Of a stretch of DNA of 14,800 nucleotides, positions 14,352 to 14,800 are shown piece after piece. Position numbers and translations under genes: made by a program. The stretch comes from Eudoraea sp. (GTDB taxonomy: Bacteria > Bacteroidota > Bacteroidia > Flavobacteriales > Flavobacteriaceae). Numbering within the stretch: the first letter of the stretch is position 1; each line of letters begins with the position of its first letter. The stretch lies in NCBI GenBank assembly GCA_013042925.1, contig JABDPH010000277.1:1-14800 (forward strand), read 5' to 3'. The notes under the pieces are model-generated. The model was not told where the DNA came from. It saw only the letters and a program-made list of their open reading frames with translations, and ran no database searches.

Positions 14352-14800
14352 TTATCCGGTCTGATCCTCGTATTTCTCTATAGACTCCTGTATTTTTTCA
14401 ATTCTGTTATCCGGATCCGGATGAGTGCTTTGAAATTCCGGAACTCTATTTGGCCCGGCTGAAGCTTTTAAAACCTTCATTACGCCGATCATTTCTTCCG
14501 GTTCATAATCACTTTGCATCATAAACAAAACCCCAAGATCGTCACTCTCAAGTTCGTCTTCACGGCCATTTGTTAATAGTGTATTTTGGCCAATACTACC
14601 TACCAGGCTGCCGGCATCCGCACCCACACTGGCACCCATGGATACGGTTTTCCAGAAGTTGCTTTCTGCAATTCGCTCAGCTGAATGCCTTCCTATTACA
14701 TGGCCAATTTCATGCCCGAGTACACCAGCCAATTGTGCTTCATTAAGTTGTTTGAATAGTGCATAGGTTATAAAAATCTGGCCACCGGGTAGAGCAAAGG
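14352..14800 (-). CDS. M48 family zinc metalloprotease, C-terminal part (partial)
   Basis: The minus-strand frame is open to the window edge and reads FALPGGQIFITYALFKQLNE, then AQLAGVLGHEIGHV. The gene therefore begins beyond 14800 and 148 residues are visible. HEIGH (14714-14700) is the HExxH zinc site. The third ligand is expected in EDELESDDLGV, which matches the E-x-x-(A/S)-D motif of the M48 HtpX/Ste24/BepA-like group. The FALPGG strand ahead of the active helix is also typical. Proteins of this sort in Bacteroidetes are usually exported and act in envelope quality control, but the N-terminus is not visible. The C-terminal region has HPDPDNRIEKIQ, the usual family ending. No clear hairpin follows the stop. 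Confidence 0.92.
   Translation of the reverse strand, partial: FALPGGQIFITYALFKQLNEAQLAGVLGHEIGHVIGRHSAERIAESNFWKTVSMGASVGADAGSLVGSIGQNTLLTNGREDELESDDLGVLFMMQSDYEPEEMIGVMKVLKASAGPNRVPEFQSTHPDPDNRIEKIQESIEKYEDQTG

Noticed and set aside
1..14800. CRISPR array, tRNA, rRNA, insertion sequence, prophage or defence island
   Set aside because: No regularly spaced repeats, cloverleaf-like segments, transposase or integrase motifs, or terminal inverted repeats were seen; the gene content is core metabolism and envelope functions.

Overview
The window reads as a chromosomal segment of a member of the Bacteroidetes, most likely an aerobic, probably marine or salt-adapted, Flavobacteriia. Four things point that way. 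The DNA is AT-rich. A type IX secretion system plug protein is present, a family confined to this phylum. A complete Na+-translocating NADH:quinone reductase (Na+-NQR) operon is present. Several upstream regions carry the Bacteroidetes -7 promoter signature TAnnTTTG, while Shine-Dalgarno signals are mostly weak. I see no rRNA, tRNA, CRISPR array, insertion sequence or phage gene, and the layout looks like ordinary core genome.

Layout. At the left edge is the 5' end of apaG (minus strand, running off the window), then about 390 bases with no supported gene. Next come an HD-domain phosphohydrolase and the T9SS plug gene (both minus). A 150-base divergent promoter region separates the plug gene from nqrABCDEF (plus, 2650-8755), which is packed with gaps of 2-20 bases or a 4-base overlap and ends at a clear hairpin terminator. 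Only 16 bases after the terminator begins a 118-residue protein of unknown function. Its end overlaps the start of apbE, the lipoprotein flavin transferase that attaches FMN to NqrB and NqrC. apbE meets a minus-strand operon tail to tail with no gap. In transcription order that operon is gpmI (phosphoglycerate mutase), map (methionine aminopeptidase) and a SAM-dependent methyltransferase. At the right end are a secreted ankyrin-repeat protein (plus), a shared bidirectional terminator, a previously untracked 55-residue membrane protein (minus) and the C-terminal part of an M48 zinc metalloprotease (minus, running off the window).

How the genes work together. NqrF takes electrons from NADH (FAD, 2Fe-2S). 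NqrD/E, NqrC and NqrB pass them on through an iron centre and covalent FMNs to quinone, pumping Na+ outward. ApbE supplies the covalent flavins, so its position behind nqrF makes sense, and the 118-residue gene wedged between nqrF and apbE is the best candidate here for an undescribed NQR-associated factor. Other points worth attention are the acidic C-terminal tail on NqrE, the SGET flavin site in NqrB, the 55-residue membrane protein, and the divergent promoters shared by NQR and the T9SS plug. I did not find a clearly novel multi-gene system.
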